From NCBI RefSeq assembly GCF_038096165.1, contig NZ_CP151076.1:4833501-4897500 (forward strand): a stretch of DNA of 64,000 nt. The letters are read 5' to 3'. The notes under the pieces are model-generated. The model did no database searches. It worked only from the letters and a program-made list of their open reading frames with translations, and had not been told where the DNA came from. This DNA is from Pseudomonas sp. G.S.17 (GTDB taxonomy: Bacteria > Pseudomonadota > Gammaproteobacteria > Pseudomonadales > Pseudomonadaceae). The position numbers and the translations under genes were made by a program. Of the stretch, positions 28,609-36,942 are shown piece by piece (position 1 is the stretch's first letter; each line of letters begins with the position of its first letter).

Positions 28609-29225
28609 AACCGCTCTCCAGGCCACTTGCCGGGCTACTGCTCGTAGTCGTCATATGCCTGAGCGTCGGCGTCACGATGGTGCTTGAGAAAACTTCTGCG
28701 CCAGCCATCCGGGCGAGCCGGGATGCGCTGCGCAATCAGGTGTTGCTCGATGTCATTCCTGCACGAAGTTATGACAACCAGCCATTGCAACAGCCCCTGG
28801 AGTTGCCCGGTCGCACGCCAGATTCGGCCGTACTCGAAGGTTTTCTGGCGACGCAGGAAAGCCGCCCCGTGGCGATCATTTTTCACAGTCGAGGGCAAGG
28901 TTATGCAGGTCCGATAGAACTGCTGATTGGCGTGTCGGTGGATGGCAGGCTGAATGGAATCAAGGTGCTGAGTCACGCCGAGACAGCCGGACTGGGCGGG
29001 CGGATAGTCTCCGAACCGCAGTGGCTCAATGGTTTTCTCGGCAAATCGTTGAGCAACCCGGATGATGCAGGCTGGAAACTGAAACAGGATGGCGGGACCT
29101 TCGATCAAATCGCCGGCGCGACCATGACTTCGCGAGGCGCCATCGACGCGATCCGCGAGACGTTGCGCTACTTCGATACCGAGAAAACCCGCTTGCTGCC
29201 CAACCTGACAGGAGAACGGCCTTGA
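28605..29225 (+). CDS. rnfG: Rnf complex subunit RnfG
   Basis: A 206-residue protein with one N-terminal membrane helix (LAGLLLVVVICLSVGVTMVL) and a periplasmic FMN-binding domain. The flavin attachment region is IAGATMTSRGAI, with Thr173 or Thr175 as acceptor. VLSHAETAGLGGRI is the other family string. It overlaps rnfD and rnfE by 4 bases each. Confidence 0.9.
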   Translation: MKPLSRPLAGLLLVVVICLSVGVTMVLEKTSAPAIRASRDALRNQVLLDVIPARSYDNQPLQQPLELPGRTPDSAVLEGFLATQESRPVAIIFHSRGQGYAGPIELLIGVSVDGRLNGIKVLSHAETAGLGGRIVSEPQWLNGFLGKSLSNPDDAGWKLKQDGGTFDQIAGATMTSRGAIDAIRETLRYFDTEKTRLLPNLTGERP

Positions 29226-29833
29226 ACCCCAGCAATCGCCCGGTTCTGTTCATGCTGATTGGCCCCTTGAGCCTCGCGCCTATGATCGGCGTTAGCGACA
29301 CGCTGGTTAAATCCGTGGGATTCCTGTTGGTGCTGGGATCGGTCGGATTGCTCTACTTCGTTCTGATGAAGACCATCGCGCCACTGCTGCGCTCAACTAC
29401 CCGATTGCTGATCGGCGCAACAATTGCTGCCACCCTGGTCACTATCGCCGGACTGCTGCTGCAAGCGCACGCCCTCGAGCTATATCAAGCGCTGGGCATT
29501 TACTTGCCGCTCATCGGTGTTCAGTGTCTGCTGTTATCGAGTACCGAAACTGACCAGCACGGCAGCGCCCGGGGCTTGCTACGCCTGAGCGGTTACTACG
29601 GCGCGACATTCATGTTGCTCGGAGCGGTTCGAGAACTGCTAGGTCAGGCCTCGCTGTTGAGCAACGCACAATGGTTGTTTGGCAGCAGCGCATCAAGATG
29701 GCAGATTGACCTATTTGCGTCAGCGTCCGGCCTTCATCTTGCAGTTCTTGCTCCAGGAGGCTTTATCCTTCTAGGCCTTGTGCTCGCCGTGGCCAACGCG
29801 CTACGGCTGCGCCGAAAAGACACCCGTATTTAA
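29222..29833 (+). CDS. rnfE: Rnf complex subunit RnfE
   Basis: A 203-residue protein with six hydrophobic segments, of the RnfE/NqrD family. LYQALGIYLPLIGVQCLLLSS corresponds to the family's IYIPLI.TNC region, and FMLLGAVRELLGQAS to its later helix (usual form L.RE..G.G). The Cys of that first motif, which in this superfamily helps bind an iron centre with RnfA, is retained (QC). The sequence is divergent, like RnfA. Overlaps rnfG; nth follows after 33 bases. Confidence 0.82.
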   Translation: MNPSNRPVLFMLIGPLSLAPMIGVSDTLVKSVGFLLVLGSVGLLYFVLMKTIAPLLRSTTRLLIGATIAATLVTIAGLLLQAHALELYQALGIYLPLIGVQCLLLSSTETDQHGSARGLLRLSGYYGATFMLLGAVRELLGQASLLSNAQWLFGSSASRWQIDLFASASGLHLAVLAPGGFILLGLVLAVANALRLRRKDTRI

Positions 29834-29866
29834 CGAGGCACAGGCCTCCAGGGAAACACTCCGTAC

Positions 29867-30505
29867 ATGAATGCCGCGAAACGCCTGGAAATTTTCCGCA
29901 GACTCCACCAAGACAATCCGGACCCGAAAACCGAACTGGCCTACGCGTCGCCGTTCGAGCTGTTGATTTCGGTGATTCTGTCAGCGCAGGCTACGGACGT
30001 CAGCGTCAACAAGGCCACGGGCCGCCTCTACCCGGTTGCCAATACGCCGCAGGCGATATACGACCTGGGTGTCGAAGGTTTGTCCGAGTACATCAAGACC
30101 ATCGGCCTCTACAACAGCAAAGCCAAAAATGTCATAGAGACCTGCCGAATGCTCGTTGAGCTGCACGGCGGCCAGGTGCCGGAAAACCGCGAGGCGCTGG
30201 AAGCCCTGCCGGGCGTGGGTCGCAAGACCGCCAACGTGGTGCTCAATACTGCGTTTCGCCAGATCGCAATGGCAGTGGATACGCATATTTTCCGCGTCAG
30301 TAATCGAACCGGTATCGCCCCCGGCAAGAACGTGGTCGAAGTCGAGAAGCAACTGATGAAATTCGTACCAAAAGATTATCTGCTCGACGCCCACCATTGG
30401 CTGATCCTGCATGGCCGTTATGTTTGCCAGGCACGCAAGCCCCGCTGCGGCAGTTGCCGAATCGAAGACCTGTGCGATTACAAATACAAAACCTCGGACG
30501 ATTGA
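29867..30505 (+). CDS. nth: Endonuclease III
   Basis: A 212-residue DNA glycosylase/AP lyase that removes oxidised pyrimidines. The helix-hairpin-helix is LPGVGRKTANVVLNTAF with the catalytic Lys, the catalytic Asp is in AVDTHIFRVSNR, and the C-terminal 4Fe-4S cluster is C-x6-C-x2-C-x5-C (CQARKPRCGSCRIEDLC). Length and motifs are complete. It is the last gene of the rnf operon, an arrangement common in gamma-proteobacteria. Confidence 0.97.
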   Translation: MNAAKRLEIFRRLHQDNPDPKTELAYASPFELLISVILSAQATDVSVNKATGRLYPVANTPQAIYDLGVEGLSEYIKTIGLYNSKAKNVIETCRMLVELHGGQVPENREALEALPGVGRKTANVVLNTAFRQIAMAVDTHIFRVSNRTGIAPGKNVVEVEKQLMKFVPKDYLLDAHHWLILHGRYVCQARKPRCGSCRIEDLCDYKYKTSDD

Positions 30506-30611
30506 GCGATAGAGGTTTCAGCGGCTGATCGATTGAAAAAATCTTTTTTACCCGCTCCCGCTTTGTCGCTATAAGGTGCGCCATGAATGCCCCAAGCCTG
30601 GAGTCAACTTC

Positions 30612-30794
30612 ATGAGCACTGACAAAGAGCAAATAGACGTAGACGACGACTTTGTTGCCGTCGAGTCGGACGAGGCCGAGCCTACGCCCGCCGAGCAGGC
30701 AAAGACCAACCTGAGCAAACGTCGCACCATCGATAACCTGCTGGAAGAGCGGCGACTGCAAAAGCAATTGGCGGATTACGACTTCGATCTTTAA
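30612..30794 (+). CDS. Small PA3496-type acidic protein
   Basis: A 60-residue acidic protein (MSTDKEQIDVDDDFVAVESD ...) with a basic helical C-terminal part (KRRTIDNLLEERRLQKQLADYDFDL). It resembles the PA3496-type small protein encoded next to nth in P. aeruginosa, annotated there as a putative envelope integrity protein. The start at 30612 has GGAG upstream; the longer frame (from 30576) lacks one. Function unknown. Confidence 0.72.
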   Translation: MSTDKEQIDVDDDFVAVESDEAEPTPAEQAKTNLSKRRTIDNLLEERRLQKQLADYDFDL

Positions 30795-30844
30795 GACCGA
30801 AGACGCAACGCGCCATGCAGGAATCGCTACACCCGGGCCGCCAA

Positions 30845-30866
30845 AGCCTCTCATGCTCGAGAGGCT
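30845..30866 (-). terminator. Hairpin after the response regulator gene
   Basis: On the minus strand AGCCTCTC and GAGAGGCT form an 8-base stem with a 6-base loop, followed by TTTGG. It lies 8 bases beyond the stop; the T-run is short, so it may be a weak terminator. Confidence 0.5.
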
Positions 30867-30874
30867 ATAGGGTC

Positions 30875-31501
30875 TCAGACCAACCCGTTGCGCTGGGCCA
30901 ACTCAATCAAGTCCACCAATGAGTGAGCATTGAGCTTCATCAGCAGGCGTGTCTTGTAAGTACTGACAGTTTTATTGCTCAGAAACATACCGTCGGCTAT
31001 CTCCTTATTGGTTTTCCCCCTGGCGAGCTGTTGCAAGACCATCATTTCCCGCCCGGAAAGACGATCGACCATATCGGCCTCACTGGCGTTACCCATGCTC
31101 GAACGAACGGTGTGCAGCGCCTGGTTCGGGAAATAGCTGTAACCGGACAATACCGCCTTGATAGCGCTCAGCAGTTCGGTCAAATCCTGCTGTTTGCAGA
31201 CGTAGCCCGCCGCGCCAGCCTGCATGCAGCGCATGGAAAAATGCCCGGGCGCCTGCGAGGTGAGTATCAGCACCTTGAAGGGCAGCGTCATCGCCGATAA
31301 ACGAGCGATGACTTCAAGCCCGTCGAGCTTGGGAATTCCAATGTCGAGAATCACGATGTCGGGCAAATGCTCGCGTGCCAACTGCAGGGCGTCCACGCCG
31401 TTGTCCGTCTCGGCGATGACCTCATAGCCATGACGCTCCATCAGCATACGTACGGCAAGGCGAATGACGGGATGATCATCCACGATCAGCACTTTATTCA
31501 T
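30875..31501 (-). CDS. NarL/FixJ-family response regulator, EvgA/BvgA-like, orphan
   Basis: A 208-residue two-domain regulator. The receiver domain (1-120) has the acidic pair Asp8-Asp9, phospho-acceptor Asp53 in VILDIGIP, the Thr in LILTSQ and the Lys in YVCKQQD. The LuxR-type helix-turn-helix (about 143-205) has LSGREMMVLQQLARGKTNKE and SNKTVSTYKTRLLMKL. The closest pattern I can recall is the EvgA/BvgA/FimZ branch. No sensor kinase gene is adjacent. The start at 31501 begins the receiver fold (MNKVLIVDDHP). It is transcribed away from the AT-rich region. Confidence 0.88.
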   Translation of the reverse strand: MNKVLIVDDHPVIRLAVRMLMERHGYEVIAETDNGVDALQLAREHLPDIVILDIGIPKLDGLEVIARLSAMTLPFKVLILTSQAPGHFSMRCMQAGAAGYVCKQQDLTELLSAIKAVLSGYSYFPNQALHTVRSSMGNASEADMVDRLSGREMMVLQQLARGKTNKEIADGMFLSNKTVSTYKTRLLMKLNAHSLVDLIELAQRNGLV

Positions 31502-32855
31502 GGGCAGTCCATTTTTCGCTATTCGAATTTTCAGAGTCAGCACAATAGCCTAGTCGTTTAGTGCTTTGCATGGCGCTCACCCCTTAGGACTAACAGCCAA
31601 AGACCATTCGTACACTTACAACAGAATAGTCCTACAAAATTCAGCCGCATTACGGCATTCCAGAATTTTTTCAAAATATATCCTCCCTGACAATTGACGA
31701 ATAGTTCATCCCGAAAAAGACCGGGATAGAGCATTGCAGCGCAAGGACAATCGTTACAGTCAAAACAAGCATTGGACCTGCCACCTCTTATGATTAATGA
31801 ACCGGACGCAACGGAAACCGATGAATATTTCTCATTCAAACCACGGTTCACTCCTACGCATCCGGCGGACTTAAGATGACCCCAGGCTAGATAGCGTCTC
31901 GCCACTACTTTCAGATCGATTTCTTGCGTCGGATTACCGGGACGCTGGCGGGATCGATGGACGAATAAACAGACCAACCCCATTCAACCCCGGGTTTAAA
32001 CACCGCCGGATCGAACACGTCACCCTGCGTACGGTAATCTCATTGCGCCTGCCTGCGGCCGCGTATTCTTTGTCTAGTCATGATATGTGGTATCGATGAG
32101 GACGCCAGAGACCAGAGCCAGAAAATGTTGCACACATAATTACCTCAAAACCGCCCGTCGCCTCTGTTGAAAAACTACACATATTGCAGCACTGTTTTTG
32201 TAGATATATATATTTCAGGAGATTTCCTACAAACATTTCGGACAAATCCCAATCAACGGGAGCACCTTGGCTTCGCCCGTCCTGAACCGGCTATCACCCG
32301 ACAACGGAGCTCTGCTGTTATCAAATACACAGCGCGACAGATGCATAACTATTTATTGCCAAACTATCTAATCACCCAAAGCATCACTACGCAGCGCTCT
32401 CAAAGGGTTTAAAACCGCTCATCCGACATATAGCTAATACTATATTGCTACCTGACGCCATACTCCTCTACTTAAAGAGGAAATGTACTACAAAACTCAC
32501 AGACGCCAAATAAAAGCATGTAAGACACCGTGCCCCAAGCCAAATCAATTCATGTAAAGCGTCCATTTTTACTTGCAAAATCTATTACCAGTCGTTACTT
32601 TTTTAACAACCAACTCACTAATCTTAGCGTGAAGCATGCTGAATTAATTGAGTAACCGCCTATGAGGCAATGTCACTTTGACTCCCTATTATTAGATTTT
32701 TTATTGTATGGATCCCATTCAAAAGTAACTGAAGGGACTCGAACAGTGCAGGCAAGGTCAATCAGACACTGCTCAACACTGACAGACCTGGGTCCGGCCT
32801 GTAGATTCATTTTGAATTGGCCATGTGTATAACCATGTTCAAAAAAGGATATACC
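31502..32855. other. Long AT-rich region without a convincing gene
   Basis: About 1.35 kb, visibly more AT-rich than the rest of the window. Open frames on both strands (for example 31558-31983 on minus, 32167-32412 on plus) lack ribosome sites and any family pattern. It contains TTCCTACA at 32224-32231 and close variants at 31629 and near 32486, which resemble half-sites of EvgA/BvgA-type regulators. It could be a long regulatory region, or hold an unrecognised small RNA. Confidence 0.5.
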
Positions 32856-33377
32856 ATGAATAACAAGACTACCCACCGCTCTCCCGATCAGCGAAGTACC
32901 ATGGACCTGACCGCAGCCGTCGAACGATTCGTCGCTGAAGGCGGTGTGATTGATGTCATAAAGGAAGGGAATGTTTCGCCGCCGCGATCTACCCCTGCCT
33001 CCGCCGACACCCCGGATGAGGCTCAGGAGCAAAACAGCAAAGTTCATCTCCTCAAAGATCTGGTCGCCAAAGGCGCAGGAATGTCTGCGCTTCAATATTC
33101 ACTGAGGATGAACAGGAAAGACATAAAACAGCTGGCATTCGAACACGGTATAAAAATAGCGTTCAGCCGACCTATCTGCGAAATCAAGCGCGAAGCATTA
33201 CAAGACCCCATGGAGATAGATGATCTGGTCGCGGGTCATGCCATGCATTACTCCAGCCTGGGTTATACGGCGGTGGAAATCGCTCGCTTGCTTGATCTGA
33301 CCGTGCGGCAGGTTTGGGATATAGGCAAGGCTTATCGATTCGAGTTTCAGCAGAGGGAAGACGGCGACATTCCCTGA
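32856..33377 (+). CDS. Putative DNA-binding protein with two HTH-like segments
   Basis: A 173-residue protein of unknown family. Residues 1-65 are polar, and include a Pro/Ser-rich linker. Then come two segments resembling helix-turn-helix units: LLKDLVAKGAGMSALQYSLR with NRKDIKQLAFEHGIKI (about 70-110), and YTAVEIARLLDLTVRQVWDI (about 138-158), the latter with a strong HTH pattern. The start at 32856 has AAGGAT upstream. It may bind DNA as a regulator, but I do not recognise homologues. It lies in the AT-rich island, with AT-rich upstream DNA and 274 gene-free bases downstream. Confidence 0.62.
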   Translation: MNNKTTHRSPDQRSTMDLTAAVERFVAEGGVIDVIKEGNVSPPRSTPASADTPDEAQEQNSKVHLLKDLVAKGAGMSALQYSLRMNRKDIKQLAFEHGIKIAFSRPICEIKREALQDPMEIDDLVAGHAMHYSSLGYTAVEIARLLDLTVRQVWDIGKAYRFEFQQREDGDIP

Positions 33378-33651
33378 GCCTCGCTCGCGCCCAACCTATG
33401 GCCGGTACCCATCTGATCGCAATGACAGCCGACACCCCGTCAGTACCGGCCTTACGCCCTGAACAACCCAGCTCCCCGGCAAGCGGCTCTTGCGCCGCCG
33501 CACGCCTCCCCGCTTTTACCTTCGCCCGGATCGAAAGGGATAGCTCTCGACTCTTGACCCCTTTTCGGATATTGCGAAAAAAAATTCAATCTGATTAAAC
33601 GTTCTCTATCGCCTATCGGCGTACTTATCCCCGTACCTGAAAGGAACAAAA

Positions 33652-34032
33652 ATGAAACGTTTAAACCGGATTGTAAACCCCATCAGCGTCATTGCGGCAT
33701 TTGCAGCTTTATCTGAAGCATCAGCGACCACGGTACTGCCTTACCTGGATGACGAAAACCGCCAGATATATATCTGGTTTCTGATCGCCTTCCCTTCAAC
33801 CTTGGTAGTGTTATTTTTTCTGACATTGAATTTTAACAATAAAGTGCTATACACGCCCACGGAACTGAAACACTTGCGCCTTGAAGACGAGAACAATCCT
33901 GAACCGCCGCCCTCTCAAAGCAACACTTCGAAAGAGGCAATGGCGTTGAACCTGAGTTTCAGCAAAGAAGAATATAGCTGTAGGAAAACGTCATGTAGCC
34001 CGCCGCAGACGGACAAAAACCAACAGACTTAA
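33652..34032 (+). CDS. Small membrane protein of unknown function
   Basis: A 126-residue protein with two N-terminal hydrophobic segments (NPISVIAAFAALSEASATTV, and IWFLIAFPSTLVVLFFLTL) separated by a short acidic loop (YLDDENRQIY). The C-terminal about 60 residues are polar and soluble (VLYTPTELKHLRLEDENN onwards). The ribosome site AAAGGAAC is good. The membrane part resembles small two-helix membrane modules seen fused to soluble domains, but I cannot name a family. The last 50 residues have weak sequence character. Confidence 0.6.
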   Translation: MKRLNRIVNPISVIAAFAALSEASATTVLPYLDDENRQIYIWFLIAFPSTLVVLFFLTLNFNNKVLYTPTELKHLRLEDENNPEPPPSQSNTSKEAMALNLSFSKEEYSCRKTSCSPPQTDKNQQT

Positions 34033-34291
34033 GCGATGGATTTTGTAGGAATAATACAATTAAGCTGACAGCTTGATCCATGCCAGAAAAGCGAAAGCAT
34101 TTAAACACTGTGTAATCAAGCACTTCAATCAATCTACTGTACTGGCCCAACCTTCAAATGTTGCAGACGCAACAAATACGCTCCAAAAAAAAAGAGCTAA
34201 TGTTTAACGAAATCAACAAAGGACAAAACGTTTATGAAAACTGCTTTTTACATGACTCAATCCAGCCCAAGGACAGACGACGGAAAATATC

Positions 34292-34546
34292 ATGTCAAAA
34301 CTAAAAGATTACCGCGACGCAGAGCGTGCGCTGGACGAAAACCTGCAACGCCTTGAAGACCTCAAGAATAATCCTGAGCTTATCAAGGAGCTGGAATTCG
34401 AAAAAAGACTGATGACGCTGTTAAAGCGCTATAGCAAGAGAACGGAGGATTTGCTCGCGTTCGTCAAACCGGCGCTCGGGGCCAGCCTGCAAGCACAGGA
34501 GAACAGACGACCTTATGGAAAGGCCTCAAGCAAAAAAACCGGATAG
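34292..34546 (+). CDS. MvaT/MvaU-like protein lacking the DNA-binding domain
   Basis: An 84-residue protein. Residues 1-60 align by eye with the N-terminal coiled-coil of MvaT, the Pseudomonas H-NS analogue: both begin MS..(K/E)YR..E.A, and share KELEFE..L.TL...Y.K (here IKELEFEKRLMTLLKRYSK). MvaT proteins are about 120 residues, and their last 50 carry the AT-rich DNA-binding domain (GGNHKTLKEW region). Here the protein stops after a short basic tail (NRRPYGKASSKKTG). No DNA-binding part is found in any frame downstream; a terminator follows. It could form mixed oligomers with MvaT-type proteins and modulate silencing, as truncated H-NS paralogues do in enterobacteria. Function is inference. 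Confidence 0.78.
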   Translation: MSKLKDYRDAERALDENLQRLEDLKNNPELIKELEFEKRLMTLLKRYSKRTEDLLAFVKPALGASLQAQENRRPYGKASSKKTG

Positions 34547-34606
34547 TCAGCGCCTTGGTAACAACACGCTAGCCTGAGGAATACGATGCCGCTCAGTAAG
34601 AATTTC

Positions 34607-34637
34607 AAATGCAGCACCCGTTCAAGGTGCTGCATTT
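34607..34637. terminator. Terminator between the MvaT-like gene and argG
   Basis: AAATGCAGCACC and GGTGCTGCATTT with a 7-base loop, followed by more T on the plus strand and with A before it. It serves convergent genes and can act in both directions. Confidence 0.85.
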
Positions 34638-34648
34638 TTTACGTCAGG

Positions 34649-35866
34649 TCAGAACAGCTTTCTGCCTTTGTTGGCCGCGATACGCATGCGCAGGGCGTTG
34701 AGCTTGATGAAGCCTGCTGCGTCAGCCTGGTCGTAGGCACCGGCATCATCTTCGAATGTCGCGATATTGGCATCGAACAGCGACTCGTCGGACTTGCGAC
34801 CGGTCACGATCACGTTGCCCTTATACAGCTTCAGACGCACGACACCGTTCACATGAGCCTGGGAGGCATCGATCATCTGTTGCAGCATCAGACGCTCAGG
34901 GCTCCACCAGTAGCCGGTGTAGATCAGGCTGGCGTACTTGGGCATCAGCTCGTCTTTCAAGTGAGCGACTTCGCGATCCAGGGTGATCGACTCGATGGCG
35001 CGGTGAGCGCGCAGCATGATGGTGCCGCCTGGCGTCTCGTAGCAGCCACGGGATTTCATGCCCACATAGCGGTTTTCAACGATATCCAGACGACCAATGC
35101 CGTTTTCGCCGCCGATGCGGTTTAGCGTAGCCAGCACGGTGGCAGGTGTCATTTCAACGCCGTCGAGCGCGACGATGTCGCCATTGCGATAGGTCAGTTC
35201 CAGGTAGGTCGCAACATTCGGTGCGTCCTCCGGGGACTTGGTCCACCGCCACATGTCTTCTTCGTGCTCGGTCCAGGTGTCTTCCAGAACGCCGCCTTCA
35301 TAGGAAATGTGCAGCAGGTTGGCGTCCATGGAGTACGGTGATTTCTTCTTGCCGTGACGTTCGATCGGGATCGAGTGCTTCTCGGCGTAGTCCATCAGCT
35401 TTTCACGGGACAGCAAATCCCATTCACGCCAAGGGGCAATCACTTTGACGCCTGGTTTGAGCGCGTAAGCACCCAGTTCGAAGCGAACCTGATCGTTACC
35501 TTTGCCCGTCGCGCCGTGGGAAATGGCGTCAGCGCCGGTTTCGTTGGCGATTTCAATCAAGCGCTTGGCGATCAGCGGGCGAGCGATGGAAGTACCCAGC
35601 AGGTACTCGCCTTCGTAGACGGTGTTGGCACGGAACATCGGGAATACGAAATCACGCACGAACTCTTCGCGCAGATCGTCGATGTAGATTTCTTTCACGC
35701 CCATGGCTTTAGCCTTGGCACGTGCGGGTTCGACTTCTTCGCCCTGACCCAGGTCAGCGGTAAAAGTCACCACTTCGCAGTTGTACGTATCTTGCAGCCA
35801 CTTGAGGATTACCGAAGTATCCAGGCCACCGGAATACGCGAGAACTACCTTGTTTACGTCCGCCAT
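34649..35866 (-). CDS. argG: Argininosuccinate synthase
   Basis: A 405-residue enzyme joining citrulline and aspartate with ATP, the penultimate step of arginine synthesis. The ATP-pyrophosphatase loop is [15 protein letters not shown] (residues 10-24). Further strings are [33 protein letters not shown] and [13 protein letters not shown]. Complete and of normal length. An ArgR-type double site lies 55-96 bases upstream, so arginine repression is likely. argF lies about 7.6 kb away. Confidence 0.97.
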   Translation of the reverse strand: MADVNKVVLAYSGGLDTSVILKWLQDTYNCEVVTFTADLGQGEEVEPARAKAKAMGVKEIYIDDLREEFVRDFVFPMFRANTVYEGEYLLGTSIARPLIAKRLIEIANETGADAISHGATGKGNDQVRFELGAYALKPGVKVIAPWREWDLLSREKLMDYAEKHSIPIERHGKKKSPYSMDANLLHISYEGGVLEDTWTEHEEDMWRWTKSPEDAPNVATYLELTYRNGDIVALDGVEMTPATVLATLNRIGGENGIGRLDIVENRYVGMKSRGCYETPGGTIMLRAHRAIESITLDREVAHLKDELMPKYASLIYTGYWWSPERLMLQQMIDASQAHVNGVVRLKLYKGNVIVTGRKSDESLFDANIATFEDDAGAYDQADAAGFIKLNALRMRIAANKGRKLF

Positions 35867-35920
35867 GCCATCACTCCACCGGGTTGTACGGAAAACCCGG
35901 GATTCTACCGCTCATGGGCA

Positions 35921-35962
35921 GCGTTTTACAGTGGCGCGACAGCTTCTGACGATGAAGCGACA
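35921..35962 (-). promoter_or_regulatory. ArgR-type operator upstream of argG
   Basis: On the minus strand two TGTCGC hexamers occur exactly 21 bases apart (35957-35962 and 35936-35941, reading leftwards). The second is followed by 8 bases and AA (35926-35927). This is the Pseudomonas ArgR pattern TGTCGC-N8-AA-N5 as tandem direct half-sites. Binding is inferred. Confidence 0.7.
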
Positions 35963-35995
35963 GTTTATGTCGAGGGCGCGACGAATCTCGCTCGA

Positions 35996-36901
35996 TCAGG
36001 AAGTGCTGGCTGCGCTGCCTGCCGAGGCAACGGGCGCGGGCTTCTCGTCGGGAGTAACCCGCTCCAGATGAATGTTCACCCGGCGATTGCGGGCGCGGTT
36101 GGCGTTATTGGTGTTCGGCGCCAGCGGGTAACGCTCGCCATGGAAGCGCAAGGTGATCTGCTCTTCTGGAACGCCCTGGGCCTTGAGGAAATCCATCACC
36201 GCCAATGCGCGACGTCGGGAAAGGTCACGGTTGGTCAGGCGATTGCCACTGTTGTCGGAGTGTCCGTCTAGCTCGATGTGATTGACCGTTGGGTCAGCCT
36301 TCAGATAAGCCACTACCGTTTGCAGCTGTGACTTGGCACGGGTGTCGAGTTCGATACCGCCACCGGGGAAGCCGACCTCGGCCTGCTTGACCTGGTCGAA
36401 GTTCATCGGCAACAGCTTGGTGACACACATTTGATAGTCACTGAACGCTTTGTTGAACTTGACCGGCAGCAAGCGCACTTCCATGGTGCCGCCGTCACGG
36501 GAATAATGCCGGATGACCGGGCTGCGGCCGTCCATCAAACCATTGATCAACCGCCCGGCCTGCACCTGAGAGCTGTTGAAGGGAAAGCCGCCGTTGCTGA
36601 CCCGAACCGAGCCCAGATTGATATCGCCGCGTCCCGGCTGCCAGGGCGCAGCGGCAGCCAGCAGAGTCGCGGAGCCTGGGCCCATCATTGCCCCGGACGC
36701 CTTGATGCGGAAGATCGCTTGCTCACCCGCCCGGCGCACGAACTCGCCCGCACCGAAATCGGTGATGGGTTGGCTCAGACGACACTCGAACTGATCGCCT
36801 TCGACCTTCCACTCGATACTTTCCAGACGCGTCTGGAAAGTAATAGCCATCGCCGGCAGGCTGGCGAAAAGGCTGAGCAAGGCTAAATATCGCTGGCGCA
36901 C
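35996..36901 (-). CDS. motY: Flagellar sodium-type/MotY-like OmpA protein
   Basis: A 301-residue periplasmic protein. A signal peptide (RYLALLSLFASLPAMA) is followed by a MotY-type N-terminal domain (ITFQTRLESIEWKVEGDQFE). The C-terminal OmpA peptidoglycan-binding domain is IELDGHSDNSGNRLTNRDLS and NRARNRRVNIHLE. MotY forms the T-ring that helps anchor the flagellar stator. The GTG at 36901, with GGAG upstream, is preferred over an earlier start because it gives a proper signal peptide. It is the usual neighbour of pyrC and argG in Pseudomonas. Confidence 0.88.
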   Translation of the reverse strand: MRQRYLALLSLFASLPAMAITFQTRLESIEWKVEGDQFECRLSQPITDFGAGEFVRRAGEQAIFRIKASGAMMGPGSATLLAAAAPWQPGRGDINLGSVRVSNGGFPFNSSQVQAGRLINGLMDGRSPVIRHYSRDGGTMEVRLLPVKFNKAFSDYQMCVTKLLPMNFDQVKQAEVGFPGGGIELDTRAKSQLQTVVAYLKADPTVNHIELDGHSDNSGNRLTNRDLSRRRALAVMDFLKAQGVPEEQITLRFHGERYPLAPNTNNANRARNRRVNIHLERVTPDEKPAPVASAGSAASTS

Positions 36902-36942
36902 GGGAGGCTCCACAAAAAAATACGGCGTTACCAAAAAATGGC

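Noticed and set aside
31558..31983. 141-codon minus-strand open frame in the AT-rich region
   Set aside because: Cys-rich composition looks random, no ribosome site, no family pattern; probably chance.
32167..32412. 81-codon plus-strand open frame
   Set aside because: Begins at TTG without a ribosome site and has no recognisable features.
33314..33598. 94-codon open frame overlapping the end of the HTH-like gene
   Set aside because: Overlaps a better supported gene in another frame and has no domain pattern.
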